From contig OX439136.1 in assembly GCA_949318235.1 (NCBI GenBank), positions 14,329,890-14,393,889 of the forward strand: DNA of 64,000 nucleotides, read 5' to 3'. Positions 13,596 to 26,229 of this stretch are shown piece by piece. This DNA comes from Ecdyonurus torrentis. Its lineage: Eukaryota > Arthropoda > Insecta > Ephemeroptera > Heptageniidae. Each line of letters opens with the position of its first letter. Positions within the stretch are counted from its first letter, which is position 1. Under the pieces are notes generated by a model, which made no database searches, was not told the origin of the DNA, and saw only the letters and a list, made by a program, of their open reading frames with translations. A program made the translations under genes and the position numbers.

Positions 13596-14445
13596 TAATA
13601 ATAACATAATTAATTATTTATTTATACATTTTCATTACATAAACAACTCTTAGTTTTACAATGAAGATGTACCCAACGATGCATCATAAAGAGAAGAAGG
13701 TCAATGCCCGCCATAGTTATCATGTTAGCATCGGAAAAAACTATATCAATGTTTTAATCTATAATCATAATAAAAATATTTCCACACAAGTTATACCTCA
13801 GTAAAAGAATTATTAAAGAGGAAGTTTAGTAATGGCAGTGAGGTCCTAGGATCTCGAAAATAAGTTCAAAAAGAAAAAAAAATGCATACTTGCTAGAGCT
13901 TAAGTTTAATAAAAATTATTAATTTAAATTATTTTAAAATAAATATTTTGCACATACCACTGATGATAGAGCTATAATGTTAGTAAAAAGTAATGATGGG
14001 CAATAATTTAATCTAAAATTTTTATAGGCAATGTTACAATTTTAAAAAATAGCTTAAAATAATTTCAATGGTAAAAAAAAAAAGAGGTAAATTAATAATA
14101 ACAATAAAACAAATCAAGCTCTTTCAGTTTTTTTTTTTTTTTTTTTTTTTTTTTTATCCTGGGACAAAATTAGCTAATTTAAGAAGTTATCATTTATTAG
14201 CCTGATTTCTTTTCACACACTCGAAGTGCGTTTGAAATAACAGAAAGATATCATGGGTAGATGAGGTTATTTAATATTTATAGACAGTAAAATTTAAAAT
14301 TCAAACCAAAATATAAATTTAATAGCAATAATACACTTTTAAAATTTAGAGATATTGACATACTGGCCTACTTGAAAAATTTCATCTCTTCAAAAATTAA
14401 AAAATTATATAAAAAAAAAAGAAAAAGAAAACGAAAACTACCTTT
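13596..14445. other. AT-rich stretch without genes
   Basis: No gene. Poly(T) of about 29 bp at 14127-14155. Nothing else recognised. Confidence 0.55.
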
Positions 14446-14741
14446 TATAGACCCCTTGCACATCCTTGCGCTTTGTCGCCATGTTTGTGGTGACTAATGC
14501 ATTGTCCAGCATAGGGGAAACTTCGTTTTTCCTAATTTTTCACATAAAAAATTGTTTATTTCAACTCAACAAATTTTTCTCATATCCTTCGAGCTTATTA
14601 GGAGCTAGAAATAAAGCTTTGATTGAGGTTTGAAGCTTCTTTTGCTATTAAAAAAATAAAAATGATGTTTTTCCTATGCTGGCCTATGTATTCCTGACCA
14701 ACAAAATGGCGGCTCTTAAATATGAGTGCAAGCGGTCTATT
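14446..14741 (+). mobile_element. Family B MITE, copy B2
   Basis: Element of 296 bp: TATAGACCCCTTGCACATCC at the left, GTGCAAGCGGTCTA at the right. It is close to B3 at 38322, with few differences by eye. The interior has CATTGTCCAGCATAGGGGAA, AGGAGCTAGAAATAAAGCTT and CCTATGCTGGCCTATGTATT. Non-coding. Confidence 0.88.
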
Positions 14742-15944
14742 CTTTTGTCTGAGGGAAAGAATTGAATGAAGAAATTTTCAAATGCTTTGCCGCGCTATTT
14801 ATTTAGATGTTAATTATTATTAACATTATGTACTTTTTGCAAGTAAAAAAAAGAGTTAATAATAACGAATATGAAACAATAAATTGCATGAAGCAAGCAG
14901 TAGTAAACAGAGGGTAAATTTAGACTTTAGAAATAATCGTGAATTGTATCTATGACAAAATAATAATAATTAAAAAAGTAGCATAAATAATTGTGATATT
15001 CAATTGTATTCAACTGACAATATCACTATTGTAACTAAATACTTTGATAAAGAAACGTATAATAATCAAATTTCTATCTATTGTATTTAATCTGTATAAT
15101 GATCAAATAACAATAATATCATGTATCACCATTGTGTATTTCAAAATTACAGAGTATAATTGTTGATGATATATACAAAAAGAAGAGAGAACGTTTTCAA
15201 TAATAGCATAGAATTACATTTGAAAACCTCCATCAAAGCAAAATTTGAAATTGAATATTGTATAAAAGTAGTACTTACTGCGTTAGAAAGAAAAAAATAT
15301 AACTTTACACTCTTTATACAGTATTAGTTTCTCTAAGTTCTTTTACCGGGGTCTTGGAAGTTTATATATAGATCACAATAGATTCAATAACACTACATCA
15401 TTAAATGTAAAACCGGGGGGGAAAAAAAAAAAAAAAGAAAAAAGAAAAGAAAAGAAAAAAAAAGCAACTTTATTTTTATAGGTATATTTACAGAAATATT
15501 TTATATTTATATTCTAAAATAATCATTATTTTCATCGACATTTATTCTTAGACTTGTCCGATTAAAAATTTAGTATATTGTAGCTTTTCTAACAAGAGCA
15601 ATTATTATTATTTCTTATCAATTTTCAATATTATATTATCGTATTTTATAGTAAGTAATATTTTGCAAATATATATTTATATATTACTACATATTATATT
15701 TTTGAAATTCAGGAAAATATTTAAGATACATAATAAAGCAATTTAACTTTAAAATCTTAGTGACATTAAAAATTAACATGAGTACATTATTATTTTTTTA
15801 ATTAATAAAAGAAGGAAATAATTAGCTCATGTGTTTTATGCATTATATTTTTTTTTGACAACTTTATGAAACAAATATCCAAAGCTGTCTCATTTTTTTT
15901 AAATTGTGTGTCATTAAGAGGATTGATTTTAGTATTATTATCTA

Positions 15945-15976
<32 letters not shown>

Positions 15977-16434
15977 ACTTCATTAGTAAAGCATTGTAAT
16001 ATTCCAAATGTATGATGACGCACATTCTACAGTTCGGTGATTACACATATTGTATCATTTGACATGCTGTTAGTGTGTAGCAAAGCTTTTTAAAATATAT
16101 ATTATATGTATGTACATATGTATGGACTAAGCTCACTGCTCATCTCATCAAAATCAATACATTGATGGATTGCTATCAGTTTCATTTATTTAATTCATAT
16201 GTATTCGTATATATATTTCTTTTATGTATGTTAAAATTTAGTTATGTAAATTTTTAATTAAAAGAGAAATGGAATTTATTTTTATATTTTATAATAGTTG
16301 TGTAATATAATATATGGAATGTTACTCAATTTATTTTAAATTGTTAGATTTGTTTTAGAATATAGTTTTTAAGTAATATTTTTTATTATTTTTTTTTTTA
16401 AGTTGGTGTATGAATTTCAAATTGTTCGTCATAA

Positions 16435-16436
<2 letters not shown>
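14742..16436. other. AT-rich stretch without genes
   Basis: No coding signal. A purine-only run (G7 followed by A-rich sequence) covers about 15414-15465. Poly(A) of 30 bp at 15946-15975. Confidence 0.55.
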
Positions 16437-16494
<58 letters not shown>

Positions 16495-16502
16495 CTCTCT
16501 CT
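16437..16502. repeat. Compound (CT)n(GT)n(CT)n microsatellite
   Basis: CT tract at 16437-16486, a short GT insert, then CT again. No gene within 16503-17468; that flank is plain AT-rich sequence. Confidence 0.94.
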
Positions 16503-17468
16503 TGCTATTTGTTTTAAAATCTGAACTTATTTGAGATTTTCAAAGAACTTCATATTAATATCATTTAATAATGAAATTTTAATTGTCTTTACTTTGAATC
16601 TTTGGCTCTTAGAATAATAATCAAAATCAAAATAATTGTTTGACTATATATATATATTTTTCAAATATTGGTTAAAATAGAATATACTTTATGGTGTGGT
16701 ACTTTTGGTGTGTGGTATGATGTGTTTAATGTCAGAGTCGTTATTACTCGTAATAGATATAATAGTCACACACTCATTGAACTTAAGGCGTCACATTAAA
16801 ATGAAAGTAACGTTGTTGTTTTTCTTATTTTAATTAGAAAAAACTTGGTTTCAAACTTTCCACAAATTGGATTTAGCAATTTTTAATCCATTACTTATTA
16901 TAACTTTATGATAATTTGTTTTCTAGTTCAACTGAATTAGTAGCATTAACGAAAAAAAAAAAATGCTAATGGTATGGTCATAAATTATGCAAATTTTAAT
17001 TAGGTAAATAATAACTTAGAACTGATATCGTTACCTTATGCTGTTGAAATATAATTATATATACTTTTTGTGTGTGCATATTTCAGAAAGAAAAAAAAAG
17101 TGTTTTGTATGAATAATAGTAAACTTTATATTAAGGCATTGTGAGCAGCGCTGTTTTATAAACAAAACCTTGACCAAATATGTAATATAGGTACGTCAAA
17201 CGATAATATCTTCTATAAATCAATATGGAGCAATATAAAAGCAGAACAAATAGTGCCAAGATAAATATATTTTCCTATGAACATTATTTAGAACGTAAAT
17301 ATTAAATACAAATACTAACATATTCACTACAACTTCTATAATTCTCACTTGGATTATGTGATAAGTATATCAGAACCTGTTTCAGGTGAAAGCTATACTT
17401 AACTATAAAAATAAGTAATTTTGCTCTTCTCTAATATATTTCAATAGAAATTAAGACGTTTATTTGAC

Positions 17469-17688
17469 TTTTCTATCCCACGGGATAAGCGATCATCTCG
17501 AGGGTTAAGAGACAAACTCTGACGTATAGTAGATTTCCTTTACTGTGTGAGTTAAAAATCTGTACACCTTCTCAGGTAAGCTTAGTAGTTAGAGCAAGGG
17601 GTACAGATTTTTTTACTCTCATAGTAGAGGAGCGTGTACTCTATATTGTTACCCTCGCGGGACTCGCTTATCCCGCAGACTAGAAATT
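17469..17688. mobile_element. Family K inverted-repeat element
   Basis: About 220 bp with inverted arms of roughly 90 bp. The left arm has ACGGGATAAGCGATC, CGAGGGTTA and AAATCTGTACACC. The right arm has GGTACAGATTTTTTTACTC, TACCCTCGCGGGA and CTCGCTTATCCCGCAGA. The arms differ by substitutions and small indels. No second copy in the window. It is adjacent to element J but separate. Confidence 0.6.
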
Positions 17689-17753
17689 TCAATTAAACTA
17701 CTGATTACTGTTGAATTGTTTAGAAAAGAACAAAAATTAATAATTTTTTAGGA

Positions 17754-18158
17754 TTAAAGCCCTTGTCAACATATATTTTTATTATATAGACTACTAGATT
17801 GATAATTACCATACCATACCTTATTATCCATGAATTAGACACCATAACACGTTGATTTTGTATTTATTTTCATTTTGTCTGTTATATCACGTATCTGAAG
17901 TCACAATGTACCAATGGAGTCGTGATAGGGGTAAAGAACTTGAGGGAGGTGCTTAAATTTATCACGTGACCAGATCGGTGACTGTGATTGGCGGTGGTCG
18001 GTGGTACATTGTGACATCAGATACGTGATATAACAGTCAAAATGAAAATAAATACAAAATCAACGTGGTGGTCTCTACATATCATGGATAATAAGGTATA
18101 TGGTAATTATCAATCTAGTATTCTAAATGATAAAAATGTAAGTTGACAAGGGCTTTAA
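17754..18158. mobile_element. Family J MITE (TTAA-flanked, long inverted repeats)
   Basis: A 405 bp element with TTAA at 17754-17757 and 18155-18158. The terminal repeats start AAAGCCCTTGTCAAC and continue for more than 100 bp: both arms carry TCTAGATTGATAATTACC-like, TGATTTTGTATTTATTTTCA and ATCACGTATCTGA blocks. The unique centre (about 17910-18000) is less AT-rich and includes TTTATCACGTGACC and GTGATTGGCGG. No coding capacity. Confidence 0.82.
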
Positions 18159-19179
18159 GTATCGTTTTAATACTTACTTATATTTCAATTTACAGCATTT
18201 CATTTCCCTTTCATAAGTTTAAATAATAATATTAATAATAATCTCCAAGTATAAACTCAGCTTGTTTTGAAAGTTAATAAAATATACCTATTTATAGTAA
18301 AAAATATTATATAATATTATTAAAACACTATTTTATGTTAAAAGCTTTAGAAATTTCAATATAAATTAAAAATATATAATATGTACATAAATATAATATT
18401 TTTTTAATACAAACTAGATATGCTCCCCAATATGATTGTTACATATTGTTTAACATAACAATATTGTCTGTATAACGATGAACACATTGTCATACAACAT
18501 TGCTGTATTGTTCTTCCTATGTGATAATAATGGATACTAGAATATTGCATATAGCATGTTATTGTTGAATAAAATACGCTTCAATCAATTTCCATTGTTA
18601 TACAATAAACAGTAAACTTATTTCCAATTCAATAACTCGAATAATAATATTATTCATTGAAAAAAAAATATATACATATTTGTATAAAAATATATTTGTT
18701 TAATTAAAAAAAAAAGTGTAACAAATTGAAATTTCATTAACAAAATAAACAATGATTGTATGGAGTATTTAATTGATTAGTAATTTAATTATTATTTGAT
18801 TAATTGGAAAAAATATATACTTATAATTGATTTAGTATACATATAATAATTAAAAATGTATTGTTTTATAATAATTTTGTAAATTCATAATTCAAAAGTT
18901 TATATTTGAATTTTTGCTTTTTAATATACAAACAAATCAGGTATTTCATATTATTTGAATTAATTTAGTTTTTTGTTTTATATTGAAGTAACAAACATAC
19001 AGGATAATTGTTCAGTGAACCTAATTAAATTGGTTTCTAAATGAATAGCTTTGAGGCAATAGATTTTTATATATAATTAGATAAAGTTTACTTGTATGAT
19101 AAATTAAAGTTTTATTTTATTTTAAATAAAGAAAAAGTAATTATTTAACAATTTATTATTGAAGTCATTTAAAAGTGTA

Positions 19180-19216
<37 letters not shown>

Positions 19217-19394
19217 AGCGATACTAAAGAGCACACTTACAACTGTTAACATTGTATTCAATAGCTTTTTGGTGCAATTTTTAGTATGACTAATAAAAGA
19301 ATAACTATTTTGAAGCTGACTATAAGCGATTTTTCTCACATCCGCTTCCGTTTTGACGTACTGCGCATGCGTAGTAAGAAGTGACCGAAATTGC
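18159..19394. other. AT-rich stretch without genes
   Basis: No gene. Poly(A) of about 29 bp at 19187-19215. Just before element C1 is a short palindromic GC island, TACTGCGCATGCGTAGTA, near 19359-19376. Confidence 0.5.
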
Positions 19395-19715
19395 TTAAAG
19401 CCATAGACTACATTAAACAACATGGCGTGCTTTTTAATGAATAAACATGAAATGGGATCTTCAAAACTGATGACAATTTTTACCAGAATGCTAATGTAGC
19501 CCCACGAGAGAGCGTAAAAAATACTGCATGTATCTGGCGTCGGAAACATGCAAAAATTAATAAAAAATGTGGTACGAGTTGCATAAATCGAATTTTTCTG
19601 ATCACTGCTACGGTACTACAGTTGGGTTTTGAGACAAGTTAAAGTTATTTAAGTAAGTCCCATCAAGTGCTTTGTGATATAAATGCTTATGTTTTCTTCT
19701 GATCTATTCCTTTAA
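19395..19715 (+). mobile_element. Family C MITE, copy C1 (TTAA-flanked)
   Basis: A 321 bp element: TTAAAGCCATAGACTACATT at the left, GATCTATTCCTTTAA at the right, with TTAA at both ends. The inverted ends are short and imperfect (AAAGCCATAGA versus AAAGGAATAGA). Interior blocks shared with C2-C5 include GATGACAATTTTTACCAGAA, TGATCACTGCTACGG and GTCCCATCAAGTGC. The 126-codon minus frame at 19169-19549 runs across it and is spurious. Confidence 0.86.
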
Positions 19716-20742
19716 AGTCGGCCTCAAAACAGTTGTTCCTTTATTAGTCATATTGACTAATACACTCAAGATTAACCCTTGTTATCACGTCCAGCTCTTT
19801 AGAGCTGCCTAAGTGATAAAAAAAATAGTAATATTGTAAAACTCATACAGATTCTATGCAATGCCTGCTAAAATATACAATATGAAAATTAGTATTTAAA
19901 CTTTCTCAACGTCGAAATTTTATAACCGAGACTAATGTCTGTCACCACGTGATTATTCTTTTTTTTTTTTATTATTATAAATTCCTTTTATTACAATTAA
20001 CTATTATAATTTTAGTATGGATATTTTAGTTAAATAATTTACATTTAAAATAATATAAAGCTTTATTTAACTCATAGAATGTTATATAAAAGTCATTAAA
20101 TTATTCTTTATTATTATATTGAGTATAAAATAAAGTTTATAATAAAGTTTAAAGGAAACGTAATTTATATTCTCAAAGAGCTTGAAATGTGGTATTATAT
20201 ATTATTAATAATGTAGGAAAGCCCCGGCGTATCAATTGCAGTCTTAATTAACTATATCTCTCTGACATTATATAATAACTATATCGTATATTGGAAGTAT
20301 AGCTGCGTTTACACTTTAGTCCATAACACGATATCTGCGTGTGATTATTAAAACAGACACAAAATACACATATGTAATCAGCATTTATATTTTAACTTTT
20401 TGCTATATTTTTATACATAATTACAGTTTCTATAAAAGCAATTTCTCAACCGTACATTTCATGAGAAATATATGTATATAGTAATTATCCCGTCAAACAC
20501 AGAAATTACTTGTCAACTCTACTATTTAGTTTTTAAATCTAAATATAAGTCCGATTGAGTGCTAGCAGTGGTGCTAGCTCACCGACCAGCACTTGGCATG
20601 TATATTTTTGAATAAAAAGGTACTGTGCAATGTGCATGTACGAAATTTCATATTAATGAGTAAAACTTCATTAAGTCATTTTTCAGCCATATATGAACTT
20701 TGGTTATAGCATTTAGTCAATAAAATAGCATCAGATCTGCAT
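19716..20742. other. AT-rich stretch without genes
   Basis: A short hairpin lies near 19787-19820 (TTATCACG...CAGCTC/GAGCTG...GTGATAA). Another lies near 20561-20580 (two GTGCTAGC copies). No gene seen. Confidence 0.5.

Positions 20743-20834
<92 letters not shown>
20743..20834. repeat. (TA)n microsatellite
   Basis: TA tract of about 92 bp with one ACAT break near its start. The following 20835-21686 is AT-rich and shows nothing. Confidence 0.95.
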
Positions 20835-20837
<3 letters not shown>

Positions 20838-21686
20838 TGTGCTATAAATGAGTTAGCATAATTATTACGTATTTATACTTGAGAAAAATTAACATAACAT
20901 CATTTTTTACAAATTTTAACAATGAATAGAAATGTTTAAATCTCTATCTTTAACAGTAACATGGCATATGCATTTACGTACTTTCCAAGTTTCCAATTCC
21001 AACAGATATAACTAACGCATGAAGACATTTAAATACATTGCATGCATTTAACCCTCCCCTCGATCTTGTTTCTACCTTATAGTTTAAAGTAGTGCCACAT
21101 TGTTTTCAATTACACTATCATTATAACGTTGCAGTATACATCTCGCTTCAGTTGACTTTATTTTTTTAAAATTTTATTTCCGATAAAACTGATATGAAAA
21201 AGTATAAAAAATTACGTTATAAAGCTGATAGTAATTAAATATACACACATTATTATAAATAAATAATGTTATAAATTAAATTATTATTATTTGATTTATT
21301 TTAAATTATTAAATTATAACAATCTGTTATAATAAATATATTATTATTATTTTAGTAAAATTTTAGACAAAATTAATTGATTAGAAAGACATTAAATATA
21401 GAACATGTCAGTATAAAATGGCTATTTTCCAAATATTTGAAATATTTATAACCATATTTAATGTCAAATATTAATGCTATTTATTATAGTGAAATAGTAC
21501 TGCATTATTGTAATTATTAATATTATTGATCAATATAAATATATTATAATATGATCGGTATTTTTATGTACTACACTTTTATCGATATAATTTTTAAATT
21601 TTATATAAATATAATAAAACAACTTCATAAATTATGTTTTTATACTCGCCAAAAGATTGATGAAAAAATAAAATGTAATTATGATA

Positions 21687-22002
21687 TTAAAGGCGTAGAA
21701 CACCGTGAACAAAAAAGTTGAGTAATATCCTATCAAACCTGAAAATCAACGTTGATTTGCCCAGAGTCATTGATTTCTAATTTATTTTCCAATCACAAAA
21801 TGGCGCAATCGGACAGTGACGTCATAGCTCACCTGGTCCACGCGCGCGTAAAACAAGTGAGCTGTGACGTCATTACCCGCTCGCGCCATTTTGTGAAAGG
21901 AAAATAAATTAGAAATCAATGACTCCAGCCAAATCAACGTTGATTTATTAGGTTTGTTAGGATATTATACAACTTTTTTGTTCAAAGTGTTCTACGCGTT
22001 TA
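21687..22002 (+). mobile_element. Family A MITE, copy A4
   Basis: A complete 316 bp copy with TTAA at 21687-21690 and 21999-22002 and inverted ends AAAGGCGTAGAACAC / GTGTTCTACGCG. TGACGTCA occurs in both arms. It belongs to the AAGTTGAGTAATATCC subfamily with A7 and A3. It lies about 230 bp left of the giant inverted repeat. Confidence 0.9.
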
Positions 22003-22229
22003 ACATCGCAATATAAAAATCCATAATATTTCTTCTTAGCAAAATAAAAATCTGTTATAACAGGTATATTATTTAAAACTGCTTTGATATTAGAAAGTAG
22101 AAACATACAGTAAATACAATTAAATCCATAAAAAAAGTCATAAGCTATAAGCTGCATTGATAATTTTAGTAAACATTTCAATATCAATTCGCTTTTAGTG
22201 AGAAATTGTATCCATACTCATTATTTACT

Positions 22230-24665
22230 ATATGAGACGAAATTCGCCGTTCCAGCCACGACGGCACCAAATGCAAAATGTTTTCAGATTTTGATGAAAT
22301 TTTTTTTGGTAATACACCTAAGTGTGGTACGTAACACAGCAAAATATTTTCAAAATATTCTTATTATTAAGGCCGCTAGAGCGCTTTGAACGTGCCGCGG
22401 ACGCTTTTTAAGTGTCACATGGGCTCAACTTTGACGCGCGATAACTCTGCCTCTAGTTATTGAAATTTCGATTTTATTTTTTTATTGTAATGGACAATAC
22501 TTATAATTATATTAACTGTTGTGAAATTATAAATTTGCAATTTTTATTATAGTTAAAAAAAATAAAGAAAATTTGAAATTTTAGCCCAAATTAGCTATTT
22601 TGAATGCTTAGTAAAAAATAGTAATTTTTTAAAAAAATTACTTTTTACGATCTTATGGGCTACTTTAGGTCTTGTTAAACATAAAAATCGAAAAAAAAGT
22701 TTCTTTGGTGGTTTTGAGTATTTGCAGCAGTGGTTTTAAAAACACATGTTTCGAAAAATGACCCATATTGACATGCAAATAAGTCTATGACGCAACTTGA
22801 TATCAATAAAAATAAGTATACTGCAAGAAAGGGCATTTCCTACTTAACAAATGTAAAAAATAAAAAAGTTGTGTATTGAATGTCTTCTGTAAGATATCGA
22901 GCACCTCGCAACATGCTATATTGCGCTGCGCGCTACGTCAGAAATATCCCACTTTTCACTTCCACGCCGCTTGTAAACCCTTAAACTAGCCAAATTATAT
23001 ATCCTTTATTAAGCTCTAACCATAAATTACTATCCTGGAAAAAAAAATTTAATTTTATCAATAATCGTTTTTTTTTTTTTTTTCTTTATTATTATTATTT
23101 TTTTTTTTTTTTTTTTTTTGAATGAAGCTTTTTTATTAGTTTGAATATTTTGTAGTTCAATATCTTTTATATTTAAATATACAATATTAGCAATAGTCAA
23201 AAGGCAAAAAATAATAATAATAATAAATAAAATAAAATAAGAAAAGAGAAAAAAAAAAGAAAAGAAAACAATAATAATAACTATAATTTAATCTCTTTAC
23301 TTTAATTTTTATATAACATTTCAAATTTAACATTTCCATCATTTAACTCAAAATAAATACATAACCCGGATTAAAATATGCATTTTTTTTTTTTAGTTAG
23401 CTGCAAACATCAGCTTTTGATGGTTCTGTTATTAATTTTTTTGTTTTTCAATTTAATCAAAAAAGAATAAACAATTTTAACAGCTTAGCAATTTGATAGT
23501 ATTTCAAAAAATAATAAGGGGATGCTATAGGGGGCACTAAAATAAAATATTAATATATAAGGAAATATTTTTTTCCAGAACAATTAATTATTGTTATACG
23601 TAATTATACATTTAATAAAGTTATTTTGAATCAAATTTAAATTAAATTTTAAAATAAGGGTCTCAAATAAGATTTTTTTCCCCCTTTGTCTTTTGTCTAT
23701 TGCTAATATTTTGTATTAAAATTCATGGATGCGAAAGATATTGAACTACAAAATATTCGAACTAATAAAAAAGCTTCATTCAAAAAAAAAAAAAAAATAA
23801 TAATAATAATAAAGAAAAAAAAAAAAACGATTATTGATAAAATTAAATTTTTTTTTCCAGGATAGTAATTTATGGTTAGAGCTTAATAAAGGATATATAA
23901 TTTGGCTAGTTTAAGGGTTTACAAGCGGCGTGGAAGTGAAAAGTGGGATATTTCTGACGTAGCGCGCAGCGCAATATAGCATGTTGCGAGGTGCTCGATA
24001 TCTTACAGAAGACATTCAATACACAACTTTTTTATTTTTTACATTTGTTAAGTAGGAAATGCCCTTTCTTGCAGTATACTTATTTTTATTGATATCAAGT
24101 TGCGTCATAGACTTATTTGCATGTCAATATGGGTCATTTTTCGAAACATGTGTTTTTAAAACCACTGCTGCAAATACTCAAAACCACCAAAGAAACTTTT
24201 TTTTCGATTTTTATGTTTAACAAGACCTAAAGTAGCCCATAAGATCGTAAAAAGTAATTTTTTTAAAAAATTACTATTTTTTACTAAGCATTCAAAATAG
24301 CTAATTTGGGCTAAAATTTCAAATTTTCTTTATTTTTTTTAACTATAATAAAAATTGCAAATTTATAATTTCACAACAGTTAATATAATTATAAGTATTG
24401 TCCATTACAATAAAAAAATAAAATCGAAATTTCAATAACTAGAGGCAGAGTTATCGCGCGTCAAAGTTGAGCCCATGTGACACTTAAAAAGCGTCCGCGG
24501 CACGTTCAAAGCGCTCTAGCGGCCTTAATAATAAGAATATTTTGAAAATATTTTGCTGTGTTACGTACCACACTTAGGTGTATTACCAAAAAAAATTTCA
24601 TCAAAATCTGAAAACATTTTGCATTTGGTGCCGTCGTGGCTGGAACGGCGAATTTCGTCTCATAT
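22230..24665. mobile_element. 2.4 kb long inverted repeat (foldback-like element)
   Basis: The left arm runs from 22230 (ATATGAGACGAAATTCGCCG) to about 23211. The right arm is its reverse complement, from about 23690 to 24665. Outer and middle parts look identical by eye for over 800 bp, including AAGGCCGCTAGAGCGCTTTG, ACGTGCCGCGGACGC and ATATTGCGCTGCGCGCTACG. Identity weakens in the inner 50-70 bp, and poly(T)/(ATT)n lengths differ between arms. The spacer of about 480 bp is AT-rich and non-coding. No clear target duplication was found. The frame at 22198-22389 is arm sequence, not a gene. It could be a foldback transposon or an inverted duplication kept uniform by gene conversion. Confidence 0.85.
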
Positions 24666-25336
24666 TTAACACTACTCCGATATTATAAAAAAAGTCTATA
24701 AAATATGGATGAAAAACGATGGGGGAAAAAAAAGCCATAAGCTGAATTGAATATGTGCAATTCTATTGTAATTTACTTAATAAAAGAGAAAATAAATCAT
24801 AATATTATCAATATATATATTGTCAAACAATAAAATATATAATATATTGAGAATATTTTATAAACTCTTGATATGAATTTCATTATCTAATAATGAAAGT
24901 ATAAAACATACTACACACCATGCTAACAATAGAAATTATATTATGCAAATTTTATTCATATCGACTTTATATCGAAAGAATAAAAGAATTTATGCAAATA
25001 ACATTACTATACATTATATTTTAATATGAAAAAAAAAAACGCATTTTAAAATAATAAATATTGATAATAATAATAATAGTAAAAAAATAAAATAATATAA
25101 TATACTGTTTATTTTTTAAATAGAATTCACATAAAAATGATAATTTTTATTGATTTATTTTATACGAGAAAAGTAACCAAGTTTATTTTATACAGTAGTA
25201 AATACGTAGTTAATATATACATAATAATCTTACATACGCAGATTTTTTTTCTTTCATTTCCTTTAAAATATTTAGCTAGACTTAAATTTTGCATTTAAAT
25301 CTTAAACTACAAAATCTCATAATTTATATATATATA

Positions 25337-25367
<31 letters not shown>

Positions 25368-26145
25368 TATTATTATTATTATATATTAAAATAAGATGAG
25401 CAATGCTAAATCTCTTGTATTTCATATATTATAATATTCTTGAAGCTCCTACTATCGCATCAGTCTATTACATTTTCTTCCTTCAATATTACTTGTTTAC
25501 TATTCATGAGTTTACGGGTTTATGTACCGTGTTTTTGTTCTCTTTCTCTTTCCCTCCTTCTTCACGACTCAAACTCAGTTTATTTCCCATTATTTTTAAA
25601 CGTAATCCCTTAGTATAAAAGTAGTATACATATTTTTCTTCCAGTTTGAAGAGAATAATAATTTTACTATTTTTTTTTTCTTAATAACTTTCCTTCTCAC
25701 GTTTAAAAAAAAAAAGTACTTATAAATATTATTTACAAAATAATGTAAAAGTAATATAAATATGTATATAAAGTGCTTTAAAAAAGTTCAGTTTTTTTAA
25801 TATTACTTACTTTATGACTTTCGATACAATTTTGTTCATGCTAGAAATCAATTTTGATATAATAAATTATTATGTTTAAAATCATTTTGATTGCTTTTGT
25901 TAGTATATAAAAGATAATTTTATTATTAAGATTTTTATCGTGAAAGGTGAACAATTTTACCCCATTATATTAATATAGATTATAAAATAATCTCATTATA
26001 ATTAATTTGAGTTATGGAAAATAATCTAATTTATACAAATTAATATCAATAAATTAATAAATGATATACACTATGTTATAAATTAAGATATATTTTAGAG
26101 ATGATTTGTATTGAATATTATTCAGGATTATTTTAAATTTTATGC

Positions 26146-26150
<5 letters not shown>
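24666..26150. other. AT-rich stretch without genes
   Basis: Short (TA)n at 25325-25370. Pyrimidine-rich patch near 25539-25570. No dispersed family or gene recognised. The 71-codon frame at 25403-25618 has no supporting signal. Confidence 0.5.

Positions 26151-26226
<76 letters not shown>
26151..26226. repeat. (GA)n microsatellite
   Basis: Perfect GA tract of 76 bp. Downstream to 27297 is AT-rich sequence with a poly(T) of about 23 bp at 26338-26360 and no gene. Confidence 0.96.

Positions 26227-26229
<3 letters not shown>

Noticed and set aside
19169..19549. 126-codon minus frame
   Set aside because: Covers MITE C1 and a poly(A) run. The homologous frames in C3 and C5 are broken differently, so it is not conserved coding sequence.
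19787..19820. Hairpin TTATCACG...CAGCTC/GAGCTG...GTGATAA
   Set aside because: Too short and single. No evidence of a mobile element, miRNA or terminator role.
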